From contig NZ_CP036291.1 of the NCBI RefSeq assembly GCF_007750855.1, positions 62,001 through 126,000 of the forward strand: a stretch of DNA of 64,000 nucleotides, read 5' to 3'. The DNA comes from Pirellulimonas nuda. GTDB taxonomy: Bacteria > Planctomycetota > Planctomycetia > Pirellulales > Lacipirellulaceae. The notes beneath the pieces were generated by a model, which had not been told where the DNA came from, ran no database searches, and saw only the letters and a list, made by a program, of their open reading frames with translations. Of this stretch, positions 49,856-59,229 are shown piece by piece. Each line of letters opens with the position of its first letter. The stretch's first letter is position 1. Made by a program: the position numbers and the translations under genes.

Positions 49856-50336
49856 CTCTCGCAGAGGCGCGGAGGCGCAGAGGGATGAGAGAGAAAGAGA
49901 AGGAGGGAGAGGGTGGAGGTTAATGAGATTACTGCGTCGATTGTGGATGCGGCGATTGCGATTCATCGGGAGGTTGGACCGGGGTTGTTAGAGTCGGTCT
50001 ACGAGATTGTCTTGGCAGATGAGTTAAGGAGACGCGGCCTTGATGTCCAGAGTCAGATTGGGGTGCCGATCGTGTTTCGTGGACGACAATTTGACCAAGG
50101 ATACCGCCTCGATCTACTTGTCAACGACATCGTGATTGTCGAGATCAAGTCCGTCGAAGAGATCAACAACGTCCACAAAAAGCAACTGCTCACGTACCTC
50201 CGCCTCACCCGCAAACCGGTCGGCCTGCTCCTCAATTTCAACGTCGAGTTGATGAAACAAGGCATCATTCGGATCGTTAATAACCACCAAGAATAGCCCC
50301 TCTCCCGACCTCTGCGTCTCCGCGCCTCTGCGAGAG
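49856..50336. mobile_element. Candidate palindrome-bounded element carrying a GxxExxY gene
   Basis: Left arm 49856-49883 and right arm 50309-50336 are reverse complements at 27 of 28 positions (CTCTCGCAGAGGCGCGGAG...). Between them lies just one gene, GxxExxY, of clearly lower GC than gltB and gltD. The element begins 5 bases after the gltB stop and ends 41 bases before gltD, so it splits an otherwise normal gltBD operon. A copy of the same arms without a gene is at 14054-14204. There is no transposase, and I did not find a target-site duplication by eye. Mobility is my inference. Confidence 0.6.
49913..50296 (+). CDS. GxxExxY-family PD-(D/E)XK nuclease-like protein
   Basis: A 127-residue protein of the GxxExxY family: GPGLLESVYEIVLADELRRRG carries the name-giving G-x-x-E-x-x-Y; then QSQIGVPIVFRGRQFDQGYRLDLLVNDIVIVEIKSVEEI contains the PD-(D/E)XK-like core with Asp and E-I-K; then KKQLLTYLRLTRKPVGLLLNFNVELMKQGIIRIVN closes the fold. 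Family members are widespread in planctomycetes and other environmental bacteria; no biological role is established. Start is GTG at 49913 with GGAGGGAG upstream. The whole gene sits inside an inverted repeat. Confidence 0.9.
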   Translation: MEVNEITASIVDAAIAIHREVGPGLLESVYEIVLADELRRRGLDVQSQIGVPIVFRGRQFDQGYRLDLLVNDIVIVEIKSVEEINNVHKKQLLTYLRLTRKPVGLLLNFNVELMKQGIIRIVNNHQE

Positions 50337-50377
50337 ATCTGAGGTCCCAGAGAAACTCCTAACCCAGCGGTCTCCTG

Positions 50378-51952
50378 ATGGGCAAACCCACCGGCTTCAA
50401 AGAATTCGACCGCCAGGCCGTTCCCTACCGCAGCCCGGTTGAGCGCGCCAACGACTACTTGGAGATCTACACCCCGGCGCCCGACGAGCAGCTCAAGACC
50501 CAGGGCGCCCGCTGCATGGACTGCGGCGTGCCGTTCTGTCAGAGCAACTCGGGCTGCCCGGTGGACAACCTGATCCCGGAGTGGAACGACCTGGTCTATC
50601 AGGGGCGCTGGAAGGACGCGCTCGACCGGTTGCACAAGACGAACAACTTCCCGGAGTTCACCGGCCGGGCCTGCCCCGCGCCGTGCGAGGGCGCCTGCGT
50701 GCTGGGGATCACCAACCCGCCGGTGACGATCAAGAACATCGAGAACGCGATCATCGACAAGGGTTTCGAGGAGGGATGGGTCGTCCCCCAACCCCCCGAG
50801 GTCCGCACCGACCGCCGCGTGGCGATCGTCGGCTCCGGCCCGGCCGGCCTGGCCGCCGCGGCCCAGCTCAACCGCGCCGGGCACCGCGTGACCGTGTACG
50901 AGCGGGCCGACCGCATCGGCGGCCTGTGCATGTACGGCATCCCCAACATGAAGCTGGACAAGCACGTGGTCGAGCGGCGCGTAAACCTGCTGCGGGGCGA
51001 GGGGGTGACGTTCGTCACCGGCGTCCACGTCGGCAAGCAGGAAGACTTCCCCGCGGGGCACATGACGCAGATCATGCAAGAGCGCGGCCTGAAGATGAAG
51101 TTCGTCGACCCCCAGCACCTGGTAGACGAGTACGATGCGGTGCTGCTGGCCACGGGCGCCACCAAGAGCTTCGACCCCACCGCCCGCTGCACGGGCCGCG
51201 ACCTGGGGGGGATCCACCTGGCGATGGACTTCCTCACCCGCAACACCAAGAGCCTGCTCGACTCCGGCCTGGAAGACGGGCACGCGCTCTCGGCCAAGGG
51301 GCTGAACGTGATCGTCATCGGCGGCGGCGACACCGGCGCCGACTGCATCGGCACCTCGCTGCGCCACGGCGCCAAGAGCATCGTCAACTTTGAGGTGATG
51401 GCCAAACCCCCCGCCGAGCGGGCCGCCAACAACCCCTGGCCCGAGTGGCCGCGGGTGTTCCGGGTTGACTACTCCCACGCCGAGGTCGAGGCCAAGACGG
51501 GGCACGACCCGCGCTCGTACGAGGTGCTCACCAAGGAGTTCGTCGGCAAGGACGGGCGGGTGACCGGCGTCAAGACGGTCCGCCTGGACTGGACCCGGCC
51601 GACCCCCGGGGGCGCCCCGTTCACGGAGCTCGAGGGGAGCGAGACCGTCTGGCCCGCCGACCTGGTGCTGCTGGCGACCGGCTTTGTCGGGCCGGAGCTC
51701 GAGGTGGGCGAGATGCTGGGCCTGGAGACCGCCGAGCCGCGCCGCGGCTGGACCACCTTCAAGGCCGAGCACGGCCACTTCGCCACGAACGTCGAGGGGG
51801 TCTTCGCCGCGGGCGACTGCCGCCGCGGCCAGAGCCTAGTGGTGTGGGCGATCAACGAGGGCCGCGGCGCCGCGGCCGCCATCGACCACTACCTGATGGG
51901 CTATACTGAGCTGGCCGCGCCGGGGCTGAACCTGCCCCAGCAGGTGGTGTGA
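50378..51952 (+). CDS. gltD: Glutamate synthase small subunit
   Basis: A 524-residue FAD/4Fe-4S protein that passes electrons from NADPH to GltB. The N-terminal cluster-binding region has [22 protein letters not shown] and [14 protein letters not shown], followed by FAD-binding [14 protein letters not shown] (about 150) and NADPH-binding [13 protein letters not shown] (about 309), and [10 protein letters not shown] plus [26 protein letters not shown] at the end. ATG 50378 follows the palindrome by 41 bases. Confidence 0.97.
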   Translation: MGKPTGFKEFDRQAVPYRSPVERANDYLEIYTPAPDEQLKTQGARCMDCGVPFCQSNSGCPVDNLIPEWNDLVYQGRWKDALDRLHKTNNFPEFTGRACPAPCEGACVLGITNPPVTIKNIENAIIDKGFEEGWVVPQPPEVRTDRRVAIVGSGPAGLAAAAQLNRAGHRVTVYERADRIGGLCMYGIPNMKLDKHVVERRVNLLRGEGVTFVTGVHVGKQEDFPAGHMTQIMQERGLKMKFVDPQHLVDEYDAVLLATGATKSFDPTARCTGRDLGGIHLAMDFLTRNTKSLLDSGLEDGHALSAKGLNVIVIGGGDTGADCIGTSLRHGAKSIVNFEVMAKPPAERAANNPWPEWPRVFRVDYSHAEVEAKTGHDPRSYEVLTKEFVGKDGRVTGVKTVRLDWTRPTPGGAPFTELEGSETVWPADLVLLATGFVGPELEVGEMLGLETAEPRRGWTTFKAEHGHFATNVEGVFAAGDCRRGQSLVVWAINEGRGAAAAIDHYLMGYTELAAPGLNLPQQVV

Positions 51953-51968
51953 ACTTCACGAAAGCTAC

Positions 51969-52049
51969 TAGCCGACGGGCCCCGCCCCGTCGATGCATTA
52001 GAATCGACGCACGATCGAGTCACCCCGACGGGGCGGAGCCCGTCGGCTA
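51969..52049. repeat. 'TAGCCGACGGGCCCCGCCCC' inverted repeat
   Basis: Arms 51969-51992 and 52026-52049 match at 23 of 24 positions, loop 33 bases. It lies between gltD (stop 51952) and the SGNH gene (52082). It could act as a terminator of gltBD but lacks a T run. Confidence 0.9.
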
Positions 52050-52081
52050 TTCGGGTCCCTTGTCTGACTAGGTTGGTTGGT

Positions 52082-52822
52082 ATGAATACACGACGCGAGT
52101 TTCTTAGAGACGCTGCCCTTGTTAGCGGCGCGGTGGCTACCGGCGCCTGCTTTGCAAAGCCCGCCGAGGGCGACCAGACCAAGTCGCTCCTGGCGCCGGG
52201 CGCGGTGGTCTTGTTCGAAGGGGACTCGATCACCGACGCCGGGCGGAATAAGAAGAGCGACGCCCCCAACGACCCCGATGGCATGGGGCGCGGGTACGCC
52301 TCGTTGGCCGCCAAGGGGCTGCACGCAGAGCACCCCGGTTGGGACCTCAAGTGCTACAACCGCGGCGTGTCGGGCAACAAAGTGTTTCAGATCGCCGAGC
52401 GGTGGGACGGCTACTGCCAACAGCTCAAGCCAGACCTGATCAGCATCCTGATCGGCGTGAACGACTTCTGGCACAAGCTGAACGGCAAGTACGACGGCAC
52501 GATCGAGACCTACCGCACCGATTACCGGGCGCTGCTGGAGCGGACCAAGCGCGAGCTCCCCGGCACGAAGTTGGTGCTGTGCGAGCCGTTCGTGCTGAAA
52601 GTAGGCGCGGTCGACGACCGGTGGTTCCCGGACTTCCCCCAGTACCGCAACGCCGCCAAGGCGCTAGCGGACGAGTACGCCGACGCCTGGGTTCCGTTCC
52701 AGGAGGCGCTCGACAAGGCGTGCGAATCGAAGCCCCCGCAGCGTTGGGCCCATGATGGCGTCCACCCCACGCCGGCCGGCGCCCAGGTGATGGCCGACGC
52801 CTGGCTCAAGGCCGTCGGCTAA
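52082..52822 (+). CDS. Exported SGNH/GDSL-family hydrolase
   Basis: A 246-residue hydrolase. N-terminal twin-arginine signal TRREFLRDAALVSGAVATGAC suggests Tat export, possibly with lipid attachment at the Cys (TGAC is an imperfect lipobox). SGNH blocks are visible: FEGDSITDAG (nucleophile Ser), CYNRGVSGN (block II Gly), LIGVND (block III Asn) and DGVHPTPAG with catalytic Asp/His. It likely removes acyl or acetyl groups from polysaccharides. ATG 52082 begins the Tat motif. Confidence 0.92.
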   Translation: MNTRREFLRDAALVSGAVATGACFAKPAEGDQTKSLLAPGAVVLFEGDSITDAGRNKKSDAPNDPDGMGRGYASLAAKGLHAEHPGWDLKCYNRGVSGNKVFQIAERWDGYCQQLKPDLISILIGVNDFWHKLNGKYDGTIETYRTDYRALLERTKRELPGTKLVLCEPFVLKVGAVDDRWFPDFPQYRNAAKALADEYADAWVPFQEALDKACESKPPQRWAHDGVHPTPAGAQVMADAWLKAVG

Positions 52823-52882
52823 CCTCAGGCGAGCCGCCGGCGTTTGCCTGCGGAGTGCGTCGCGGATACCTCGCAGAAAGAA

Positions 52883-52919
52883 AAAAGCGTCCCCAGCGAA
52901 CTTCGCTGGGGACGCTTTT
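52883..52919. terminator. Bidirectional Rho-independent terminator
   Basis: A perfect 18-base stem (AAAAGCGTCCCCAGCGAA, 52883-52900) pairs with 52902-52919 around a tight loop; A runs on the left and T runs on the right allow termination both ways. It sits between the convergent SGNH gene (plus) and gap (minus). Confidence 0.92.
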
Positions 52920-52947
52920 GTGTTTAACGGTCGGGTTTCTCAGACGC

Positions 52948-52973
52948 GCCGACCGTAGGTCGGCAGCTATTGG
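52948..52973. repeat. Single arm of the 'TAGCTGCCGACCT' family
   Basis: This block (ending AGGTCGGCAGCTATTGG) matches the right arm of the element at 15766-15901 and carries its own small hairpin CCGACCGTAGGTCGG. A further short word of AGCTGA type follows (52984-53010), related to 57890-57956. Confidence 0.75.
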
Positions 52974-53018
52974 CTGTCTGCGGAGCTGACCGCTGAGAGC
53001 TGAAAGCTGACTGCTTCT

Positions 53019-54083
<1,065 letters not shown>

Positions 54084-54133
54084 CTATGCGGGAGATTCTA
54101 CTGGCGGGTTGGGGGGGCAACAACGGTCCGGTG

Positions 54134-54231
54134 GCGAGCCGCCGGCGCAGGCCGCCGGAGGTTTCCGCAGGAAATCCCGCCCAATCGACCCCGGGAGCTT
54201 CCTGCGGGGCCAGCTCCGGCGGCTGACGCCA
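54134..54231. repeat. Diverged 'GAGCC-GCCGGC' inverted repeat upstream of the aminotransferase
   Basis: Left arm 54134-54160 (GCGAGCCGCCGGCGCAGGCC...) pairs with right arm 54214-54231 (CTCCGGCGGCTGACGCC); it is a diverged member of the family at 33221-33323. A second pair, GGTTTCCGCAGGAA against TTCCTGCGGGGCC, lies in the middle. It occupies the region between divergent gap and aminotransferase. Confidence 0.8.
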
Positions 54232-54329
54232 CCAGCCCGGCCGGCTACCCCGAACCGCAATGGTTTCTGCCCCCTCCTGGCCATAGAATGTCGCTATCGA
54301 TCCCCATCTCTCACCTCGCCCTGCGTCGC

Positions 54330-55595
54330 ATGACCAACGACCCTGCGTTCCAAGTCGATACCGCCCAGCGGGTTAAGCGGCTGCCGCCCTACCTGTTTGG
54401 CAAGATCAATAAGCGGATCTACGAAAAGCGCACCGCCGGCGACGACGTGATCGAGCTGGGGATGGGCAACCCCACCGACCCGCCGCAAGACCTGGTGATC
54501 GAGAAGCTGACCGAGGCGGCCCAGGACCCGCGGAACCACCGCTACAGCAAGTCGAACGGCATCGCCAGCCTACGCCGCGAGGTGGGCGCCAAGTACTTCA
54601 AGAAGTACGGCGTGCGGATCGACCCGGAGAGCGAGGCGATCGTCTGCCTCGGCAGCAAGGAGGGCTTCAGCCACATGTGCCTGGCGCTGATGGGCCCGGG
54701 CGACACCGCCGTGGTGCCGGCGCCCTATTTCCCTGTGCACGTGTACGCCGTGGCCCTGGCCGGGGCGAACGCCATCTCGCTCGACGTTTCCAACAGCGAC
54801 AAGTTCCTCTCGGACATCGCCTACACCTGCGAGACGCTCTACCCCAAGCCCAAGCTGCTGATCCTGTGCTACCCGCACAACCCCTCGGCCGTGGTGGTCG
54901 AGCAGGCGTTCTACGACGAGGTAGTGAAGCTGGCCAAGCGCTACAACCTGATGGTGATCAGCGACTTCGCCTACGCCGACGTGGCGTTCGACGGCTACAA
55001 GCCGCCGAGCTTCTTGGCGTCCGAAGGGGCGATCGACGTCGGCGTCGAGTTCACCACCATGAGCAAGGGCTACAACATGGCCGGCTGGCGGGTGGGCTTC
55101 TGCTGCGGCAACCGCGAGATGATCCAGGCGCTGGCCACCATCAAGGGCTACTACGACTACGGCATGTTCCAGGCGATCCAGATCGCCGCGATCATGGCGC
55201 TGCGGCACACCGACGCCGCCGTCGAGCAGCAGAGCCTCATCTACCAGAGCCGGCGCGACGCGTTGTGCGACGGCCTGTCGCGGCTCGGGTGGCAAGACGC
55301 GCGGCCCAAGGCGGGCATGTTCGTCTGGCAGCCGATCCCCGAGCCGTGGCGCAGCCGGATGAGCACGATGGACTTCGCGATGATGCTGCTGGAAGAGGGG
55401 AACGTCGCGGTCAGCCCCGGCAGCGGCTTCGGCCCCGCCGGCGAGGGCTTCCTGCGGATGAGCCTGGTAGAGAACGAGGCGCGCCTGCGGCAAGCGGTGC
55501 GGCAGATCCGCGCGTGCTTGAAGGAGGCGGAGGGGAAGTACAATGAAGTTGAGGGGGCGGCCTTCGCGCCGGCCGCAGTAGAATCACAAAGCTAG
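54330..55595 (+). CDS. AlaC-like pyridoxal-phosphate aminotransferase
   Basis: A 421-residue class I/II aminotransferase. The N-terminus ([41 protein letters not shown]) strongly resembles E. coli AlaC, which makes alanine from pyruvate and glutamate. PLP Lys lies in [27 protein letters not shown] and the [11 protein letters not shown] Asp/Tyr are also intact. Similar sequences are often labelled LL-diaminopimelate aminotransferase, so the substrate is not certain. ATG 54330 is chosen over an in-frame ATG at 54288 because the family begins near RVKRLPPY. Confidence 0.88.
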   Translation: MTNDPAFQVDTAQRVKRLPPYLFGKINKRIYEKRTAGDDVIELGMGNPTDPPQDLVIEKLTEAAQDPRNHRYSKSNGIASLRREVGAKYFKKYGVRIDPESEAIVCLGSKEGFSHMCLALMGPGDTAVVPAPYFPVHVYAVALAGANAISLDVSNSDKFLSDIAYTCETLYPKPKLLILCYPHNPSAVVVEQAFYDEVVKLAKRYNLMVISDFAYADVAFDGYKPPSFLASEGAIDVGVEFTTMSKGYNMAGWRVGFCCGNREMIQALATIKGYYDYGMFQAIQIAAIMALRHTDAAVEQQSLIYQSRRDALCDGLSRLGWQDARPKAGMFVWQPIPEPWRSRMSTMDFAMMLLEEGNVAVSPGSGFGPAGEGFLRMSLVENEARLRQAVRQIRACLKEAEGKYNEVEGAAFAPAAVESQS

Positions 55596-55605
55596 TTGAT
55601 GGGCA

Positions 55606-55875
55606 ATGGGAATGAACATGAACGATCGGGTTCAGTACAACAAAGAGCATGTTACGAAGCTCGTCCATCGGGTTCCGTTTGTTCCGTTCGAGATCATGCT
55701 CGAGAACGGCGAAAGCTTTGTTGTTGAGCATCCAGAGAACATCGCATTTATCCCTATGAAGAACGGCGTGGTGGGCTCACCACGGTTCAGCGTTGTCCTT
55801 GCAGACTTGATCACCTTCAGCACATTCGACGCGATTACGCGAATTACGGTCGTGGACCACCGGGTGGCTTCCTAA
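55606..55875 (+). CDS. Small protein of unknown function
   Basis: An 89-residue protein: HVTKLVHRVPFVPFEIMLENGESFVVEHPENIAFIPMKNG... VVLADLITFSTFDAITRITVVDH. It looks like a small beta-rich domain and is less GC-rich than its neighbours. Planctomycetes encode many similar short proteins of the form 'L-x-x-x-P-F-x-P-F-x-I-x-x-x-x-G', whose role is unknown. The start could also be the ATG at 55612 or 55618. It lies 10 bases after the aminotransferase. Confidence 0.65.
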   Translation: MGMNMNDRVQYNKEHVTKLVHRVPFVPFEIMLENGESFVVEHPENIAFIPMKNGVVGSPRFSVVLADLITFSTFDAITRITVVDHRVAS

Positions 55876-55934
55876 AGATGCGGCGCGTTATGCGCACCCC
55901 CAACCTCCCCCGTCTCCCTCGACCGCATGGCTAG

Positions 55935-56087
55935 CGCCGTGGAGAGCTCACGGCATATCGGGACAGGGACCGCACCCATCTCCGCGATTTGCTCGACGTC
56001 GGCCTGATCGACTCCGCTTGGCCGAAGCGCTTCGCCGGCGAGCTCGCTGATCGGCTGCAACGCCTGCTCGACGACCCCGAAGGCTAA
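55935..56087 (+). pseudogene. C-terminal remnant of a decayed gene
   Basis: Read from a TAG at 55932 to a TAA at 56085-56087, this frame encodes AYRDRDRTHLRDLLDVGLIDSAWPKRFAGELADRLQRLLDDPEG, which resembles the C-terminal end of a family of planctomycete nucleotidyltransferase-like proteins (R/K-D-R-x-H-L-x-D-L-I-x-V-G-L-I-D). There is no upstream body, so the gene has lost its front. The final TAA is the first triplet of the left arm of the adjacent inverted repeat. The rest of the 315-base space (55876-56190) contains no other gene. Confidence 0.5.
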
Positions 56088-56174
56088 CCACGGATCAAAC
56101 GGATAGCACTGATAAAGCTTCCTACCCGCCGCTTTGAGTTATCGTATCTGTGCTATCCGTGTCATCCGTGGTTA
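56085..56174. repeat. 'TAACCACGGAT...CGGATAGCA' inverted repeat
   Basis: Arms 56085-56108 and 56151-56174 match at 22 of 24 positions (TAACCACGGATCAAACGGATAGCA). It separates the gene remnant from the CREST gene and starts exactly at the stop codon of the remnant. Confidence 0.92.
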
Positions 56175-56190
56175 ACAAGAGCCGGGTTCG

Positions 56191-56874
56191 ATGCAAGACT
56201 TCCTCCCCTGGCTCAACAGCCTACGCCCCGCCGAGATGTGCTTCTGCGAGCGCACCCTCGACGGCTTCCCCAAGCACCCGGCCGACACCTGGAGCAACAT
56301 CGGCCCGCTGATCGCGGGGATCGCCATCCTGTGGGTCTCGCGCGGCAGGCCGGCGCCGGTGCGGGCGATCGGGGTCGCCTCGGTCGTCACCGCCCTCTGC
56401 TCCGCGCTGTTCCACGCCAGCAACGCGTACGTGGGCGAGGTGCTCGACCTGGCCGGCATGTACGCGTTTATCCTCTCCTGCGCGGCGACGCAGGTTTACC
56501 GCCACCGTTGGGCGGGGAGCCTCACGTCGGCCATTGGCGGGTTCGTGATCGCCGGCGGGTTCACGGCGCTGGCCGCGGCGTTCACCTGGGCCAAGAGCCC
56601 GCTGTTTGCCGTGGTGCTGCTGGCGGTGGTCGTCGTCGAGATCTTCGACCCCGCCGTGAAGCACTACCGCAGCGCCTACGCCGCGCTCGCCTGGCTGGCT
56701 GGCGCCTTCGCGTTCTGGGTGCTCGACTACAGCCACGTGATGTGCGACCCCGACAACCACTGGCTCACCGGCCACGGCCTGTGGCACCTGATGAACGGCC
56801 CCGCGTTCTGGTTTACGTATAAGCAGTTCGACCAGTCACTGAGAGACCGCGCCGCGGCGCTGGCGAGAGCATAG
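56191..56874 (+). CDS. CREST/ceramidase-like integral membrane hydrolase
   Basis: A 227-residue protein with about seven hydrophobic helices. The family motifs are present: CERTLDGFPKHPADTWSN (CE...N-T-W-S-N), SALFHASNAYVGEVLDLAGM (Ser, His, Asp), and at the end GHGLWHLMNG with two His that bind zinc. The fold is the CREST superfamily that includes alkaline ceramidases and related lipid hydrolases. Its substrate here is unknown. ATG 56191 gives the complete motif set. A terminator-like palindrome follows 2 bases after the stop. Confidence 0.82.
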   Translation: MQDFLPWLNSLRPAEMCFCERTLDGFPKHPADTWSNIGPLIAGIAILWVSRGRPAPVRAIGVASVVTALCSALFHASNAYVGEVLDLAGMYAFILSCAATQVYRHRWAGSLTSAIGGFVIAGGFTALAAAFTWAKSPLFAVVLLAVVVVEIFDPAVKHYRSAYAALAWLAGAFAFWVLDYSHVMCDPDNHWLTGHGLWHLMNGPAFWFTYKQFDQSLRDRAAALARA

Positions 56875-56876
56875 AG

Positions 56877-56937
56877 CCGCAGGCGTCAGCGCCCGGAGGT
56901 CGTTTGAGTCGCGTCCTCCGGGCGCTGACGCTTCCGG
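56877..56937. terminator. Palindrome between convergent genes
   Basis: Arms 56877-56899 and 56915-56937 (CCGCAGGCGTCAGCGCCCGG...) match at 21 of 23 positions with a 15-base loop. It lies between convergent genes and could stop transcription in both directions, though no T run follows. It also resembles the intergenic repeat families. Confidence 0.6.
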
Positions 56938-56947
56938 TTCCATCAGT

Positions 56948-57856
56948 TCACTTCTCCAGCAGTGCGCGGAGGGCCGGCTCGAGTTCTGGGTGCTTGAACC
57001 GGTAGCCCGCTTCTTCGAGCCGCGTGGGCGCTACGCGGGTGCTGGAGAGCAGCAGCGCGTCGCCCATCTCGCCGAACATCGCCCGCACCGCGAACTTGGG
57101 GAGCGTCAGCAGCGCCGGACGGCTCAGCACGCCGGCCAGCGTCTTGGTGAACTCGCGGTTGGTGACCGCGCCGGGCGCGGCGCCGTTGACGGCGCCGTGG
57201 ACCCCTTCGTTGTCGAGGCAGAACCGCAGGGCGCCCACTACGTCGGGCAGGGCGACCCAGCTCATCCACTGCTTGCCGTCGCCCAGCGTGGCGCCCCCGC
57301 CCAGGTTGAACTTCGGGAGCAGCTCCTTGAGGGCGCCCCCCTCGGGGCTCATCACCACGCCGATACGGAGCTGCGCCACCCGCACGCCGGCTTCCCAGGC
57401 GGCCTTGCTGGAGGCCTCCCACAGGACGCAGGTCTTGGCCAGGAAGTCGTCGCCCGCGGACGACTCTTCGGTCATCACCGCGTCGCCGCGGTCGCCGTAG
57501 TAGCCGATCGCCGAGGCCTGCACCAGCACGCGGGGCTTGTCCGCCAGGGCCGCGATGGCGCCCGCCAGCAGCTCGGTCCCCTGCACCCGGCTGTCGACGA
57601 TCTTCTGCTTGAACTCGGGGGTCCACCGCTTGTCCGCGATGTTCACCCCCGCCAGGTGCACCACGCCATCGACCCCTTCCAGCCGCGACGCGTCGATCTC
57701 CCCCGCGCTCGGCTTCCAGTAGACCTCGCGCTCCGGGTCCTTAACCTCGCGGCGCACCAGCTCCAGCACGCGGCAGCCGTCGTCCCGTAGCGACTTGCAC
57801 AACGCCGTGCCAATCAATCCCGAAGCGCCGGTGACGGCGATGGTGCGGGTCTCCAT
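56948..57856 (-). CDS. TIGR01777-family NAD-dependent epimerase (YfcH-like)
   Basis: A 302-residue extended SDR. GASGLIGTALCKSL at the start is the NAD loop; later VDGVVHLAGVNI, VQASAIGYYGDRGD with active-site Tyr (YYG), and MSWVALPDVVGALRF... AVNGAAPGAVTNREF, then a C-terminal domain ending in RYKHPELEPALRALL-like sequence (YRFKHPELEPALRALLEK). YfcH homologues are found near cell-division and isoprenoid genes; their substrate is unknown. ATG 57856 has GGAG six bases upstream; a TTG four codons earlier is less likely. Confidence 0.93.
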   Translation of the reverse strand: METRTIAVTGASGLIGTALCKSLRDDGCRVLELVRREVKDPEREVYWKPSAGEIDASRLEGVDGVVHLAGVNIADKRWTPEFKQKIVDSRVQGTELLAGAIAALADKPRVLVQASAIGYYGDRGDAVMTEESSAGDDFLAKTCVLWEASSKAAWEAGVRVAQLRIGVVMSPEGGALKELLPKFNLGGGATLGDGKQWMSWVALPDVVGALRFCLDNEGVHGAVNGAAPGAVTNREFTKTLAGVLSRPALLTLPKFAVRAMFGEMGDALLLSSTRVAPTRLEEAGYRFKHPELEPALRALLEK

Positions 57857-57889
57857 ATCAATCTCCAAGTTGCAAAATAAGCGATCAGC

Positions 57890-57956
57890 ATTCAGCCGTC
57901 AGCGATCAGCTAGGTGAGCGTTTTCTAGCTGGTCGCCGGCGGCTAAAAGCTGAACG
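57890..57956. repeat. 'GCGATCAGCTAG' inverted repeat
   Basis: GCGATCAGCTAG (57902-57913) pairs with CTAGCTGGTCGC (57925-57936), 11 of 12; flanking words AGCATTCAGC and GCTGAACGC extend it to 57890-57956. A related half is at 52984-53010. It lies just before the epimerase (minus strand). Confidence 0.75.
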
Positions 57957-57972
57957 CCAAGCTGCGCAGCGG

Positions 57973-58872
57973 CTAAAACTCCCCCCGACGTTCGCGGGCC
58001 TTGCGGCTGCGTTGTTCGAGGAACTTTCGCTCTGCGCGGGTGAGGCTGTCCTGGCCCGAGTCGTGGATCTTCTTGAGGATGGCGTTCTCCCGCGTCTCGT
58101 CGGCGTCTTCTTGGTCGAGGTCGTCGATGGTCCTCACCCGCAGTTTAGGCCCGCGGCTCAACTTCGGCATCTTGAACGAGCCGGGCAGGTACTCGCCTAG
58201 CCGGAGCCCACCGAAATAGTACGCTAGAGCCAGTGCCGCGCCGGTCAGGTGGATCATGTACGCGACCTGTGTTCCTCCCATCCCAAAGGCGCCGGAGAGG
58301 TCACCAATGATCATCACCGCGGCCAGCAGCCACATCGGCACCGGCAGCACCAGGAACAACAGGATCTGCCGCTCGGGCCAGTTCAGGGCGTAGAGCAACG
58401 TCACCGCCACCACGGCGCCCGAGGCGCCCAAGGCCGGGCCGCCGACGCTGCCGTTCGGGACCCCGGCCGCGGTCCACATCAGCCCGCCGAAGACGATCGC
58501 CGCCAGGTAGAAGGTGATAAACTCGCGGCGGCCGTACTTGTTCTCGACGTCTCGACCGAACATCCACAGGCCGAACATGTTCCAGAACAGGTGGCCCGGC
58601 CCGTCCGTGTCGTGCATAAAGCCGTAAGTCAGCAGTTGGTAAGCCTGCCAAGGCCGTCGGTACCAGTCTGGTTCCAGGTAAAAGTAGGGCGAGAAACTCG
58701 TCGCGCCGATCAACTGCACGATGTACGCGACGATGTTGATCAGGATCAGGCGGTAGACCCAGGTCTGCGGCCAGCGGAGCTGCACGCCGCCCGGCTCGCC
58801 CCGCCAGCGCTCGCCGCCGCCGCCACGCCAATCGTTGCCAGGGCGTTCGTAGTCGCGGTCGTAAATGCCCAT
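57973..58872 (-). CDS. Rhomboid-family intramembrane serine protease
   Basis: A 299-residue membrane protein with six or seven helices: front Arg/Gly-rich cytoplasmic segment, then VYRLILINIVAYIVQLIG. Catalytic Ser is in the GASGAVVAV loop, and His in YMIHLTGAALALAYYFGG. HNMFGLWMFG-like sequence (WNMFGLWMFGRDVE) is typical. Length matches. The His motif is HLTG rather than the usual HLGG/HxxG. A long charged tail (KLRVRTIDDLDQEDADETRENAILKKIHD...) is a known planctomycete addition. The cleaved substrates are unknown. Confidence 0.93.
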   Translation of the reverse strand: MGIYDRDYERPGNDWRGGGGERWRGEPGGVQLRWPQTWVYRLILINIVAYIVQLIGATSFSPYFYLEPDWYRRPWQAYQLLTYGFMHDTDGPGHLFWNMFGLWMFGRDVENKYGRREFITFYLAAIVFGGLMWTAAGVPNGSVGGPALGASGAVVAVTLLYALNWPERQILLFLVLPVPMWLLAAVMIIGDLSGAFGMGGTQVAYMIHLTGAALALAYYFGGLRLGEYLPGSFKMPKLSRGPKLRVRTIDDLDQEDADETRENAILKKIHDSGQDSLTRAERKFLEQRSRKARERRGEF

Positions 58873-59041
58873 CGGCGCCGTTCGTCAGGGGAAATGGGGA
58901 GTGCAGAGGCCTAAGTGTACGGGCTGCGCGGAAAGAAGGGGACCGCGGTTGGCGGGGCAGGGGGGCGCCGGAGGAGCCGGCGGGCCGAAAAGCCAAGCAG
59001 GCGGGCCCCCGGCGCAGCGGAACAGGCGTTCATCTCCGCGG

Positions 59042-59069
59042 CGCCGGGGCCGGGGACGGCCCGGCTCGC
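59042..59069. repeat. GC-rich element CGCCGGGGCCGGGG-N-CGGCCCGG, copy 2
   Basis: This copy differs by a single base from 19433-19460, though the genes around are unrelated (pyruvate dehydrogenase versus efflux). Confidence 0.7.
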
Positions 59070-59192
59070 GGGTCACGCCGCGGTGCTGGCTGACCCTGGG
59101 CTCCTGGACTTTCCCACTCGAATGCTTGCGGTCCCCCCCGTCCCTAGCCCCTAGCCCCGGCGGCGCAGCCGCTAGTACACTTGGGGGCCAGG

Positions 59193-59221
59193 TTGACCGT
59201 TAAAATCGCCCCGCCTACCTT
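59193..59221 (+). promoter_or_regulatory. Candidate lpd promoter
   Basis: TTGACC (59193-59198), 17 bases, TACCTT (59216-59221); the ATG at 59230 follows 8 bases after, so a leaderless start is possible. TAAAAT (59201-59206) is an alternative -10 that would leave a short leader. Confidence 0.4.
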
Positions 59222-59229
59222 CCTTGCGC

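Larger units (their letters stand above)
58873..59229. other. Intergenic region before lpd
   Basis: The 357 bases between the rhomboid gene (minus) and lpd (plus) are very GC-rich. They contain the second copy of the CGCCGGGGCCGGGG element (59042-59069) and the promoter candidate below. I see no gene. Confidence 0.55.

Noticed and set aside
50309-50336. tRNA or attachment site at the gltB-gltD junction
   Set aside because: No cloverleaf can be drawn; the sequence is an inverted arm.
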